DNA of 64,000 bases from Hirsutella rhossiliensis (Eukaryota > Ascomycota > Sordariomycetes > Hypocreales > Ophiocordycipitaceae). Below are positions 33,125 through 46,176 of the stretch, piece after piece. Below the pieces are notes generated by a model. The model saw only the letters and a program-made list of their open reading frames with translations. It made no database searches and had not been told where the DNA came from. Location of the stretch: the NCBI RefSeq assembly GCF_020360975.1, contig NW_025408680.1:1922001-1986000 (forward strand), read 5' to 3'. The position numbers and the translations under genes were made by a program. The stretch's first letter is position 1. Every line of letters starts with the position of its first letter.

Positions 33125-36100
33125 TTCGAATTTACTAAACTTAAGGGTAGTTCTAACTATACCTTCTAAGCTATTCGAATATAAGCTCTTTTAGTTAGGG
33201 AGAAGCTTTCTACTACTATATAATAAGAAAATTACTCTAAAATAAAAGAAGCACTTACTTTAATTTTTCTTTATATAAAAGATAGTCCCTTAATCTAAAT
33301 AAAGTATATAATAAATACTAAAGAGGTATAGGATAGGTTAAAAAACCTATATAACCCTATTTCCTTTACTTTAAATTACTTACTTATAAAGGAGCTTTTT
33401 AATACTTTAGTAAGGGATTTTTAATCCTTAGAAGGCTACTTAAATAAGGTAAAAGAGGTATTTAAGGAGCTAAAAGCATAGAATATTATAATTCTAGAAG
33501 TAGTTATTATAGCTTAGATTTTATATAGCCTTTTAGGCTCGTTTTCTAACTATATAACTAATATAATATAAGCTCTTTAAAATAACTTAGAGGCTTTTAA
33601 TCTAGAGTTTCTTTTTAGTAGTCTTATAAACGAATTTAAGAGGACTAAGTCTTTAGAAAATCCCCCTAAGTAGGCTTTCTTTACTAAGAAGCCCTAGAAA
33701 AAGATAAAAATTATATTATAATATACTTACTATAAGAAGAAAGGGTATCTAGTTAAAGATTACTACTATCTTTCCTTAGAAAAGGCTCTTAAAGGCTTTT
33801 CTAAAAATTTAAAAATTAAAATAAAAGAATATATTTTAAGAGGCCTAGAAAACCTTTTATAGAAGGAAATCCTATCGAATTAAACTCCTACGTTAATAAG
33901 AAGAAGAAAAAACCCCCTTCTTTATATATATCGGAAGTAGAAAAAATAGAAATCGATACTTAAATAAATAAAGAACCGGAAATCGATTTTTCTATTCCTC
34001 CTCCTACCCCTAAAGGTTATAAAAGCTCTAAAGAAGAAGTAAAGGACCTTTAAATTCCTCTTAAATTAAAGACCTTATATATAAGGTAAAAGAGAAGGAA
34101 ATCTCTTATAAAACCTTAGAGAATAGAAATTTCTATAATTTTATATATAATACTAGTAGTACTAAGTATATAGTATTAAAGAAGAAATTCCTTATTAATT
34201 TTCGAACTATCTCTATAAAAGTTAATTAGGGAAAGGCATCTTATATAGTTATTAAAGGCTATAGAGATTTTTTTTTTAGATTTCCGAATAATAAAAAGCT
34301 ATTTATTTTAAGAAACTACCTTTTTATACCTAAATTAAGGGTAAATATTATAAGCTAATTATATTTTAAAAATACTTATACCTTTATTAATAGTAGGAAA
34401 ATTTCCTACTAGATACCTAAGCTAATATTATATTTAAAGAAAAATTATAAGATAACCTTTATATCTTCTCTTTTTCTTAAAAAAGAAGATATTCCTATTT
34501 AATATTAATAATATAAGTAATAATATAAAGGACCTTAACTTTTATTTATAGTATTTAAGGCTAAGATATATAAGTCCTAAAGCCTTACTAGAAACCTTTA
34601 AAAGATATAATAAAGATATAACTATCCTTAAGAAGGATATTATAAAAATAAAAGAATATAAAGCTTATATTAAAGTAAAGGTAACTAATAAGAGAAATAA
34701 ATCCCTATTTAATAAGGTATATAATTACCTTAATAAAGTTACTATTAATATTTTAGGACTTATAAAGACCCCTACTTATAGTAAATATACTTCTTTTATA
34801 TCCTTTTTAAATATAAAGATAAGATATTTAGAAATATCTTTAATAAAGTCTAAGGTAGAAGCCCTAAATAGATTCTTAGAATATAAAGCCTTAGTTAAGA
34901 ATAACTAGGATAATATTATTATAAAGGAAGTCTTTTTAGATAACGTAAAAGAATTCCTATATAAAATAAAACCCTACTACTTAAGAAAGGGAGTTAAATA
35001 TTATACTAGCCCTCCTAGGACTCCTAAATTAAACGGAGTAATAAAGAGGACTAATAGGACTATTTTAAATAAAGTCCGAGCTATTTTATTTACGGTAAAA
35101 CTACCTAAATACTTTTAGGGAGAAGCTATTTTAATAGCAGCCTATTTATATAATAGGACCCCTTACTTATAAATAGGCTTCTAAACTCCTATAAAGAAAA
35201 GGAATATAAATCTTTAGCCTTAAAAGACTTAAAGAAAATTAAGACCTTTAGAAGTACTATTTATTATAAAAATAAAGACCCCTTAGATAAGCTAGAAATA
35301 AGAAATTATAAGGGTATTATAAAAGCTATACTAAAAATACTTATAAAATATATAACTTTTCGAAAAGAAAGGTAATAATTTCTAAAGATATTATTATCCT
35401 AGAAAATAAATTTATAGAAAATTAAAAAAAAGAAGACCTTAAGGACTTTAACTTTAATACCCTACCTTTTATAAATAAGGTCCTAGATAACTATTTATAA
35501 AGGGAACCTATATATAAAAAAAGTAATAACTCTTTCTTAAAAGAAAAGGAAAATAACCCTCTTATAAAGAAAGAAGATAGCTCTTTTATAGAGTAAGAAA
35601 ATAACCCTTTTATAAAGAAGGAAGATAACTATCTTATAAAGAAGGAAGATAACCCTTCTATAAAAAAGGGAAATAATCCTCTTTTAGAAAAGGGATTAAA
35701 TAAGGATCTAAAAATCTATATTAATATACTTAAGAAGCTAAACGGATTTTATAAAGACTATATTATATACCCTAAAATAAATACTATATTAAATAGTAAA
35801 AGTAAAGAGATTATTCTATCTTTACTAGAAAATAAGGATCCTATAGAGCCTAAAATATTTAAATAGGCTATAAATAGCTTAGAAGCTATAGAATAGAAAA
35901 GAGCTATATTTCTAGAAATAAAAGAGCTCTTAAACTAAAATACCTAGGAATTAAAGCCTCTTCCTAGTAATAAGGAGGCCCTAAGCGGCCGTTAGGTCTA
36001 TAAAATAAAGCGGGATAATAATAATAATATTATTAAATATAAAGCCCGTTATATAGTATAAAGATTTAATTAAGTTTATAGCTTAGATTATTTAGAAACC

Positions 36101-38216
36101 TTTTCTATAATAGTAAGACCCGAATCTATTAGAATGCTACTTATAATAGCTATTTTTAATAATTACGCTCTACTATAATTATAAGAAGGTATAAGCAATA
36201 AGCGTAGAATCGGGTAATCGATAACGTAAGTAGGAAGACCGGTCGAAGGAGTATAGGGTAGGATTTTGTCCGGAATTTATAACGAGCATATAAGGGGCTA
36301 AATAATATATTAAAAGAATAGCGTTGCAAAAGATATATATAAACTTGCTTATTCTATCTACTACTCCCGGGGAAATCCTTCGTCTTTTATAGACCATTGC
36401 TCGCCTACTAGTAGACTAATTAGTTAGCTTTCTAGCACATTCTATAGTGCTTAAAAAGCTCTATCTATAGTATATCTTCCTAACTTAGTAGGTGGTCTAA
36501 TTATAGCGTGATGGTTAACGTAAGACTATGGGTTCTGGCATAAGTAGTGGATTTAACTAGAATGTTCTATGCCCTACCTATTCTCGTATCGCGGATATCT
36601 TCGGAACCGCTAGGCTAAAATAGGCAATAGGGTGTTAGTTCTGCTCGTAATTAACCTATGTATTTTATATATATTTTTGTTTGTAAGGATAGGCTTATCC
36701 TAACCCCCTTTTCCTAGAGGAAGGTATAGATATCTAGTAGAGGTCTTTATCTTTAAGGGTTATTCCCTTAGACTGTATTATAGAGCCTCTTTTTACTAGC
36801 TTATTCTATAAAGCCTCCCTATGCCTATTATTTCTTTATAACAGTAAAAATAGGAATATAAGGGTATATTCTTATAATAATATAATATAAAAAATGCTTT
36901 TATATATACTAAAATAGATATAAATATTTATATAAAATTCCTTATAGGCTACGAAGAGCTAATACTTAAAGACTAGTTTAATAAAAACTAGTATAAGTAT
37001 AATATTAGCTATTCGTAGTTCCTAGAGCTATATAAAAAGAAAAAGCTAGTAGTAAAATTAAAGAAAGTATTATATAGCCTTAAATAAAGCCTAAAGCTTT
37101 AGTATAACTATCTTAGCTCTATTTTAGCTAAGATAGGATTTTCGGCCCTTCTTATAGATAAAGGGGTATTTATAAATACGTAAAATAAATTTATAATAGT
37201 AATCTATATAGATAACCTCTTAATAATAAGGCTTAATAGAGGTATAATAAATAGTATACTTAAAAAAGTAGTAGATTATATAAAGGTTTAGCCTTTAAGC
37301 GAACTAAAAGACTTCTTAAGAATATATATAATTATAAACTAAAGTAAAAAAAAGATATTTATATCCTAGGAAAAATATACTTATAATAAAATATAAGAAT
37401 ATAATAAAGAAGACTTAGGGACTTTTAATATACTTATTATAGTAAGAGTAAAGCTTAAAAAGGCTACTATAATACCTTTATAAAAAGAAATCCTTATTAA
37501 CTAAAAGGAAATAAGGGCTTTATTATATCTAGCTATAATAAGTAGGCTAGACATTTTATATACTATTATTTCCTACGCTAGATTTACTTCTAAACTAAAT
37601 AATATATATTTTAAGGCGTTAAATACTATCTAGATATATTTAAATAAATACCTTAACCTAGGGATAATTTATTACTATAATATCCCTTATACTTATAATT
37701 TTATAAAAGGTTATTCTAACGCTAGCTAAGCGTCTAACCTTATAGATAGAAAATCCGTTTCTAGATACTATTTTTATATTTATAAAAATATTATAAGTTA
37801 GGCTAGTTAAAAGTAAAAATCTATAGCCCTATTAACCTATAAAGCTAAATCTAATACCTTTAAGAAGGCTAATAAAGAAGCTTTATATTTAAATCGGCTA
37901 TTTTATTCTATAAATAATAGCTTATCTATTAATATTCTTAATACTATACCTCCTATCTTAATAGATAATAAGGTAGCTATTAAATTAGCTAAAAACCCGG
38001 AATTTTATAAAAAGATAAGGTAGATAAATATTACTTACTTTTATACCTAAGAAAATATTAGGGAAAAGAAGATCCGGATTTTCTATATTAAATCTAAAGA
38101 TAATATTACCGATATATTTACTAAGGAACTAAGAAAAGAAAAATTCTTTAAGTTTTAAAAGCTTCTTTCCCTTAAGGAATTAAAAAAGCCTTAAAAAGAA
38201 AAGCTTATATCCCTTT
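33125..38216 (+). pseudogene. copia-1 gag-pol relic
   Basis: Reading through RIP stops: gag KFEFTKLKGSSNYTF (about 33,128) to a knuckle-like YTYYKKKGYLVKDYYYL (about 33,720); integrase C-half YYTSPPRTPKLNGVIKRTNR (about 35,000-35,060) and PKYFxGEAILIAAYLYNRTP (about 35,105-35,165). The RT runs from about 35,900 and is broken at 36,180, resuming NIKNAFIYTKIDINIYIKFP at about 36,885. RNase H ends DIFTKELRKEKFFKF (about 38,110-38,155). Cys and His codons are changed to Tyr by C-to-T. No ATG-initiated frame of length survives. Confidence 0.8.
36180..36876 (-). repeat. Inverted solo LTR of the copia-1 family nested in copia-1
   Basis: Exact inverted ends TATAAGAA...TTCTTATA and a 5-bp duplication ATAAT at 36,175-36,179 and 36,877-36,881. 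It is the reverse complement of the copia-1 LTR and is visibly less RIP-mutated (retains TG/CA words such as TGGTGG-type and GGGTTCTGGCA). It interrupts the RT domain; removing it with one ATAAT restores the conserved order across the break. Confidence 0.88.
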
Positions 38217-38584
38217 AATAAAGGGTTTTTAGCTATCTTTTACTTTCTTAGCTTTTCCTTTATATATAACTAATAGGTTTTTTCCTTTAAAAAGGTTTCC
38301 TATTAATAAAAAATAACTTATAAAAATAGGGGTTCTCCTTATTAAAGGGTTCTTATAATAACTTTATAACGCTTTCTCTTTATAAAGGATTACCTAAAAA
38401 GAGGAAAAAATAAATTATAATTATAACTAGGATTTTTCCTACTAAGGTTTTTCCTAGAAAGGGTTTTAAAAATATTTTTTCCCTTATATTCCTATTATAT
38501 ACCTTATTCTTAATAAGGATAATTCTACTATAAAAGAAATAACTAGTAAAGAGTACTATTTACCTAGTACTCTTTAAGGGAGGC

Positions 38585-39170
38585 TATAAGAATATACCTT
38601 TATATTTATATTTTACTATTATAAAGAAATAATAAGTATAAGGAGGCTTTATAAAATAAGCTAGTAAAACGAGGCTCTATAATATAGTTTAAGGGAATAA
38701 CCCTTAAAGATAAAAGACCTCTACTAGATATCTATACCTTCCTTTAAGAAAAGCGGGTTAAGATAAGCTTATCTTAATAAATAAAAATATATATAAAATA
38801 TATAAGTTAATTATAAGTAGAATAGATACCCTATTACCTATTTTAGCTTAGTAGTTTTAAAGATATCCGCGATATAAAAATAGGTAGGGCATAAAATATT
38901 CTAGTTAAATCTACTACTTATACTAAAACCTATAGTCTTACGTTAACTATTATATTATAATTAAACTACCTACTAAGTTAAGAATATATACTATAGATAG
39001 AGGTTTTTTATAAGTATCTTTTATAACGCTATTCTTTTAATATATTATTTAGCTCTTTATATACTTATTATAAATTCTAGACGAAATCCTACCCTATACT
39101 CCTTTAACCGATCCTTCCGCTTATACTATTAACTACTTAATCCTATACTTATTACTTATACCTTTTAATA
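38585..39170 (+). repeat. copia-1 3' LTR
   Basis: Same start TATAAGAATATACC and end ACCTTTTAATA as the 5' LTR, but with a roughly 110-bp deletion in its second half (586 versus 697 bp). Confidence 0.83.
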
Positions 39171-40859
39171 GTATAATAGTAGGAGGCTTATTTTTCTAGG
39201 TAAAGCCCTTAGTATAGTAGCTAAGGGTCTTCTTTAACTCTAAGCTCTTATTTAAATAATATATTAAGAAGAAGGTAGCCTTTATATAAGCTGCTTTTAA
39301 AGGCTTATCCCGCTTAACCTTTATATAAAAAGGCTTATTATTTAGAGCCTTTAAATAGCTCTACTAAGCCTATATAACCTTTATAGTAAACTATAGGGCC
39401 TACCTTTAGTATAAGGGGCCTAAGACCCTTAAGAGCCTAATAAAGCCTTTTTAAAGGCTTTAAAACTAACCTCTTTTAAAGGTCTTAAGGGCCTTTAAAG
39501 GATCCCTTATTAAGGCTTTAAAAGCTAAAGTAGCCCTACTACTATTAAAAGTATAATTTAAAAGGGTATGCTTTTCTTATACTATTTAGACCCTATACTT
39601 CTTACTTAGTTACCTTATAAAGTAAGCTTATAACCTAGCTATATAGGACGACCTCGCTAACTTAAGCTTTAATTTAAGGGCCTTAAGCTATATTAAGCTA
39701 TATATATAGCTCTTTCGCCTCCTTAAAGACCTAGTAGCTCTTATAAGACTTAATTATAACTTAGAAAGAAGGAAAGCTAGCTAGGAGCCCTTATAAGCCC
39801 TTAAGCCTAAGGCCTTTATTATAAAAATAAAGGCCCATTAAACCCTTAGCTAAGAAGTAGTACTAATACCTCTTAGCTAGCTTAGCTAGCCTAAAAGACT
39901 TTAAGTTATAGCTCCTAGCCTTTTATATTAATAGCTTTAAGGGGTGCTTTAAAGGATCCCTTATAAAGACTAACGCTTACTCCTTCTATAAAATAAGCTT
40001 AGAAAATAAGCTTATTAAAGCATATTATAAGAACCTAGGGCCCTTAATTAAAGTAGCTAATATAAAGCTAATCGCGATACTAAGGGTCTTAAAAGACCTA
40101 GCTAAGAGGCCTTAGCCCTTAAGGCTTAGCCCCCTTAACCTCCTTATAGATACTTATATCTTTATAGATAGCTAAGCCGCTATAAGGAAGGTTATAGGTT
40201 TCTTAGACTTAGCTATATATATTAAAAGGCTTTTATTAAGCTATACTTCGCTATAATATTATTATATAGCTATATACTTATATATTTATATATTAAGGTA
40301 TATATCTATAATTAATATAATAAAGTATAATATAGTTATAGACCTAAGTATATATATAGACGAAAAAAATAAAAAAATAAATTATAGCTTTAACTTACTT
40401 ATAGGCCGCTATACTTAGGGTTTAAGTAATACCGCTACTACTATAAGCTACGCCTATAATACTAATAACTAAGTTATCGCTTTACTATCTAGCGCTTTTA
40501 TTAGTAAAGTAAAGCTATTTATATAACGCCCTTTTACTATTAGTATAATAGACTTATTTTTTCGGTATATATACCTACTAGCCTACCCCGCTTAAAGTAC
40601 TATACCTAGCCTAGTAAGTATCTATATCTTTTAAATGCCCTTATTTATATATATATATATATTAACTTATACCTACCTACTTATCTATATATATAAATTT
40701 AAAGCTATTTTAATTACTATAATAGACCTTCTTTTTAACCTTCTTAACGCTAATAACGCCCTTATCGCTAACGCCGCTAACGCTACTAACGCTATAGTCG
40801 CTAATACTACTATCCTTAACGCTTAAGATAGTATAATTAATTACTTACCGCCGTCGCTA
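39171..40859. repeat. AT-rich block, unassigned
   Basis: RIP-type sequence. A minus-strand reading near 39,190-39,430 (for example YIKATFFLIYYLNKSLELKK) looks like a degraded protein but I do not recognise it. The rest may include the 5' end of the MULE element; terminal inverted repeats were not identified. Confidence 0.4.
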
Positions 40860-42077
40860 GGCTTTAATTCCTATAATATAGTATATAGCTTTATTTAATA
40901 GTTTCGTTACGATAATAGTACTACTATTATTAAACGGTTAAGCTTATATAAGCGAGATATTAATAGGGCCTCCCTTATATCGTAAGTCTATTTTATATAT
41001 AATTTTAGCTTATAGCGGGCTTTCTTAAGTATAGGGCTATACTAAACTTCTACTTAAAAGCTAGACTATCCCTTCTACTTTAATATTACGGCTTCCTTTA
41101 ATAAAGGTCTATAAAAGTAGGATTTTTAAGTTACTAAGCCTTCTTATAATTATAGGCCGTCCCTTAATTTATTAGTATATAATATTTATTGCTATTAGAC
41201 TAGAACCTAGTAAGACCTTAAGAAATACCTATCTAAGTATAAAGCCCTCTTAGCCTAAGAGCTTTTTAGTATCCTTTAAGATATAAAGCCCGCCGCCGCT
41301 AACTTCTAACTATAAGATATTTATAACGATCGTTAAAAGCTTTATTTAAAAGCTCTAAATAGTAAGATAGCTACCTAAACGTTTATTAGGTATTTATAGT
41401 ATAAGGGCCTTCCTTATTACGTTTAATTTAACCTATTAAATAAAAATAAGGTTTAAGGCGTATTATAGACCTACCCTTAATATATTAAGATATAGAATCG
41501 GTTTCTAAAGGTTCTTAGTCTTAATAATATATATAAAACTAACCGCTTTAAACTCTTCCTTTTCTAGGTTACTAGTATTACTAATTAAAAATCCCTTACT
41601 AACTTTACCTTTAGACTTATTAATATAAAAAGAAAAGAGGGCTATTAATAGCTCCTAGAATCCCTTAACGATCTTTATATTAAGGTTAAAGTAAAAGAGC
41701 TTAGTATTATAGTTATTAATAAAGAAGCTATATTAAAGAAGGCTCTTTTAAGTATCTTCCCTTATATATAGTAATAGCTATATATCTTTTATACTAACGG
41801 TAATATTTAGGTATAAATCTAGTTTTACTAGAAAGATACTATAAATCCTAATAGTAACGAAAATTCTTTAGATCTTAAGATACTTTTAAAGGCTAAGGTA
41901 ATCCTTACCTAAGAAGCTATAGCTAATAAGGTAGATAATAGCGTTAAATTAAAGCTTAACCTTAATAAGGATCTTAACTATAATTATAAGGGTATATTAC
42001 TTACTTAGTAGTATATAATCTTTATATATATAGAGGCGGATTTCTTTAAGTTATAGTAGCGGCTTAATAAAGTCTTT
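40860..42077 (+). pseudogene. MULE (Mutator-like) transposase relic, 5' part
   Basis: Reads through TAA/TAG as a FAR1/GAGA-like N-terminal zinc region (TSTQKLDYPFYFNITASF, about 41,040-41,100, then VTKPSYNYRPSLN with the HNH-like His codons turned to Tyr). The MULE catalytic core follows: LNNIYKTNRFKLFLF (about 41,519-41,563), ITNxKSLTNF, LLESLNDLYIKV, IIVINKEAILKKALLSIFP (about 41,708-41,764) and LYIFYTN. The first and second catalytic Asp positions (family LDxTYKTN and VxTDKE) now read Asn through G-to-A. A copia element interrupts the frame at 42,078. Confidence 0.75.
42073..42077. repeat. Target-site duplication TCTTT (left)
   Basis: Pairs with 48,247-48,251 around the copia-2 element. 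Confidence 0.9.
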
Positions 42078-42278
42078 TGTAGGAATGTATCTATCTAGTG
42101 GTGTGACCAACCATGGTTGGCACGTGACCCGTACGGTCACGTGTGCGGCTGAGGGCAGCGTGCCCCCTTTCTCCACGCTGGCCTCTGCCTCCTTAGATAG
42201 AGAACAAGACGAATACAACATCACAGGCTAACCCTAGTACCGTCTCATTGCAGCAGCTGCCGCAGGTGCCTACCCACA
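42078..42278 (+). repeat. copia-2 5' LTR
   Basis: TGTAGGAATG...CTACCCACA, 201 bp. Contains the 14-bp palindrome CCAACCATGGTTGG (42,107-42,120) and an inverted repeat CACGTGACC/GGTCACGTG (42,121-42,129 and 42,135-42,143) with two CACGTG boxes. Confidence 0.93.
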
Positions 42279-42723
42279 CTGATCAGTGACCGGCCCACGC
42301 CCGTCACAGACAGCTAAGTAGAAGAGACAAATTCCTCAACCTTCGAAGGTGCTATAGTCCGCGTCACTTTACTGTGGCCCTGAGTAGCGCTCAGAAGAAG
42401 GTTATTTGTGCTAAGAACAAGGAATCTCCCGCTGGTTTGCCCAGCCGCGCGAGAGTCCTTCCAACTGTTGATTACGATCGCCCGCTAGTTTGCCTAGCCG
42501 TGAGCACCGGAATCGACAGGCGACCACATCGCAAACAACTAGTAAGAACGTTCGACCCTTGACGTTAAGTAGCAAGATCCCCGTCAGTTCAGTCTGGCCG
42601 CGAACGACCTACTTAGTACGCGACGCTCGACCTCCTATTAGCGACAACTCGTATACGAAGAGACCAATACGAACCCCACATCGTCTCATTCATTTGATCA
42701 CGATAGCCCTGACCGCCCGAGCT

Positions 42724-44378
42724 ATGTCCCCAGAAGCCCAGCTCGAAGAAATATGCGACCAGATGCAGGCACTAGACATCCAAGCATCCGCATTCCGACA
42801 AATTAATATCGACCTTTGGGACAACGATATCACACACGACGAAAAGGACAAGATCGCAGTAACGACATATGTGGCAAAGTTCATATTCATCGTTCAATCT
42901 GGCAGTGATCAAGGATACGACCTCCTTGGTTACTTCCAACAGCATTTTGAAGAATGGACCGAAGACACATGGGACCGCGCCCCGAATGAATACAAGAGAG
43001 CCCTCAGGAAACTACTAAGGAAAAGAGGTATCTACACAGGTTCACAAAGGGGAAATTCGCAACACAATTTCTCATATTACAAACTATCGAGAACCCACAA
43101 ACCTGGCCAGAGCAGGAGTTTACGGAGATGGTGTTTGATGAGAGGACTGCTGCCTTCAGGAGGCAGACAGCATTACTAGGATCAAATGCTTCCACTAATC
43201 CCCATCCGTCTCAACCTCCTTCACCATCAGTTACGCCCTTAGCAGCACCTCATCAAGGTCTTAACGAACCACAACCTATTAAGACCCTAACGAGCCCTCC
43301 TAACGCACCTACTCCTGCTCCGACTATCCAAGATAAACCTGCTCCGACCTCTCTTACTATTCATCCGACTTCCTACCGCTTCCAGAACCCCGATCTCGTC
43401 CAACCGTCACCAACCCCATCCCCGAACACTTATCCGGCCCTGCAACCTTTGGAGAATACATGAAACTCCCCCCGGATAACATCCCGAACGCTATCGTCGA
43501 TAGCGACATCCAGCAGAAGTTTATGAAGACCTGGAACAAAGATCGGAACTACACAGGAGAGCCGTACGATCTCCTTGATGATAAGCTCCGCCTCTTCTTA
43601 AGCAACTGCTCTCATATCCAAGTGAAACCGTCACAATTTCACGCACTCTTTCCCCGGATCCTTGATGGAAGAGCCCAAAGATTCTATCTTGATAAGATCA
43701 CATGGGCTACGACGTTCCGACAAGCGTATGATATCTTCAAACAACACTTTGACACGGAAGTCAACCATGTCCACTACCATACTGACTGGACAACAATAAC
43801 CTTTAACTCCATCCGTGCCCAAGATGCTTCGAAGACCCCCCACGAAGTGCTTCAAACCCTCTTTGATAAGCTTCAGCTCTGCCAACGAGCCCTTGGCAGG
43901 AGTACGGAGGAGACCTTCTACTGCGTACAACGCTTATGAAAGCATGCCGTGGAGTACCCGAACTCCAATACGCTCTTTCAAACCCGCCGATAACGTCGAG
44001 CACCTTCTTGCAGATCTTCGTGCATCCGTTGAAACCCATCTTGCCCTCATAACAACTTCTCAATTTCCCTTGACTTTGCTGGATCATTTGATCATAACGA
44101 TCCACACCATCAGTACTACCTCGACCGTCGATACAATAACAACCGCTCGAGGTAGATACGGATATTCAGGTCAACGACCCAGCCGCGGATACAGACAAAG
44201 CTACAACCGTGGAAACTACCGGCCTCAAAGCCGTAGTAACTACAATCATAGCTACAGTAACCGAAACTGGACGAAGAAGTGTTTTGTTTGTGGACAAGAA
44301 GGCTGTTGGTCAACTAAACACTCTACGGATGAACGGCAAAGGCCAAGGACCAACATATCACTCAATGTCACTTCATAG
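42724..44378 (+). pseudogene. copia-2 gag, frameshifted
   Basis: Starts MSPEAQLEEICDQMQ at 42,724. The continuous sense moves between frames near 43,020 (A-rich run), 43,400-43,440 (C runs), about 43,930 and about 43,990. Capsid-like part: MKLPPDNIPNAIVDSD, FLSNCSHIQVKPSQFHALFP, FDTEVNHVHYHTDWTTI. A Pro/Ser/Thr-rich linker precedes it. The end has an Arg/Tyr/Asn-rich RNA-binding region and a knuckle CFVCGQEGCWSTKHS (CX2CX4CX4H). Confidence 0.8.
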
Positions 44379-44431
44379 GTGTACAACTCACGGACATCGG
44401 AGGCTATATTCTAGACTACGAAGGTCATGAG

Positions 44432-46065
44432 ATGAGCAGCTTTGATGACACTGAAGATACATGGGAAGAACATGACAATAGCACCAACGATCACCCGGAA
44501 CAATGGCAAGCAAGCCAAATGCTCTGTCAACAGGCATTCAATCATTTGATCACAGGAGAAGACGTCTATCAGACGGATCAAACCGTTGTTCCAGCCTCGC
44601 AATTTATTATTGAAGATCGCTATTCAAGGGATAGATTCCAAGGTATCATGATCGACACAGGTGCAGCAACATTCTCCACAGCAGGATATTCTCAGTACAT
44701 CGCCCTACAACGAGAAGACCCTTCTGTAGCTCTCGACAGCTCCACATCCGGCCAGGCCTCCATCAAATTCGGCAACAGCGACGCCATCCACTCCTCGGCA
44801 CAGTCGCCCTTAACACACCCTCGGAAGGATCACGTTCCACGTCCTTCAAACCCCAACTCCCTTTTGCTCTGCCTTGCTGATATGGACCGGCTTGGTATCT
44901 ATTTCAACAACATCACAGATACCATCAATTGTACTAATCATTGTACTAATCGCCCTACAAGCATTCCAGTCGTACGCAAATGGGGACATCCCTGGTTCTT
45001 CCTTACGAAAGATGAAGAGTCCATCTCGTTTCTTACGGAAACAGAGATTCGTACACTTCACCGACGCTTTGGACACCCAGCAGTCCCTAGGCTCCATCAC
45101 CTCTTGAAGCAAGCCGGGCACAGTGACGTCTCGATAGACACATTAGAGACTATCTCTAAGTTCTGTCACCACTGTCAAATGCACTCACAAGCCCCACGCC
45201 GCTTCAAGTTCACCCTTAACGATGATCAAGAGTTCAACTACGAAATCATCGTTGATGTGATGCACCTAGGAACACCACAACGCCCTGTTCTACACGTTGT
45301 GGACTCAGCTACTGCTTTCCAAGGAGCCAGATTTTTACCGTCAATGTCAGCTAAAGATACATGGGAGACCCTCCGGACCCTCTGGATCGACACGTATCTT
45401 GGACCTCCTGATACCCTCCGTCATGATGCAGGAACTAACTTTGCTTCTCTCGAATTCCGGAACGAAGCAAAGATTATGGGAATCAAATGCTCTCAAGTAC
45501 CTGTTGAGACGCATTGGTCCATTGGAAAGATTGAACGCTATCACGCACCCTCCGACGCGCCTTTAACATCCTCCATGCTGAGATTGGCCACACCACTTCC
45601 GCCGAAACAGTCCTTCAAATGGCTGTTAAAGCAATCAATGATACGGCAGGACCTGACGGTCTTGTGCCTACGTTGCTTGTTTTCGGCGCATACCCTCGCG
45701 TATCTACAGACTCGCCCCTTCCGCTTCTACCCTCAAAAGATCGGAAGCTATGCAGAAAGCGATGAAAATGCTCCGCCAACTCTCGGCAGAAAGACGAGTT
45801 AAGGATGCCCTCCATGCACGCAACGGCCCGAGCACGACAGAAGTGCTATCCCTCCCGCTGCAAAGTGAAGTTCGCGTTTGGAGAGAAAGACGGTTGGCAA
45901 GGACCCTTCAAGATTGCATCGATTGATACCCATAACATCACCATTGACACAGTCAACGGCCCCAAGTCTTTCGATCGACCCTTGTACAACCGTATCTGCG
46001 TGATGATACCACTCTTTCCGACCCTACACACGACACAGACCCTCAGGCATTCGTTCAGATCTTAA
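44432..46065 (+). pseudogene. copia-2 protease-integrase region, frameshifted
   Basis: Aspartic protease GIMIDTGAATFSTAGYSQY (about 44,644-44,700), an out-of-frame patch around 44,770-44,870, then the HHCC zinc module (LHRRFGHPAVPRLHHLL ... CHHCQMHS, about 45,055-45,190). The integrase core has IIVDVMHLG, DAGTNFAS and ETHWSIGKIERYH. The frame breaks near 45,545-45,600 and a short C-terminal piece follows at 45,805-46,065 (EKDGWQGPFKIASID). Confidence 0.8.
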
Positions 46066-46176
46066 TGAACAACCGGCTCAAGACCCGTTAAGACCCTAAC
46101 GGACCTGCCTGCCCGACCCGAACCCCCGCCCCCGCAGAGAGGACGCCCACCAGGATCAAAGAACAAGCCAAAGGAT

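Larger units (their letters stand above)
32318..39170 (+). mobile_element. Full-length RIPped Ty1/copia retrotransposon (copia-1)
   Basis: Two LTRs in direct orientation, primer-binding site, gag-pol relic in the copia order (gag, protease, integrase, RT, RNase H), and a purine tract (AAGGGAGGC) just before the 3' LTR. RIP turned the TG...CA ends into TA...TA. It is split by an inverted solo LTR of its own family at 36,180-36,876. A target duplication is not clear. Confidence 0.85.

Noticed and set aside
36179..36397. 72-codon minus ORF in the AT-rich block
   Set aside because: Lies wholly within the inverted solo LTR and exists only because that copy is less RIPped.
40635..40826. 63-codon plus ORF with hydrophobic and Asn/Ala repeats
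   Set aside because: In RIPped DNA just upstream of the MULE relic; low complexity, better explained as degraded element sequence.
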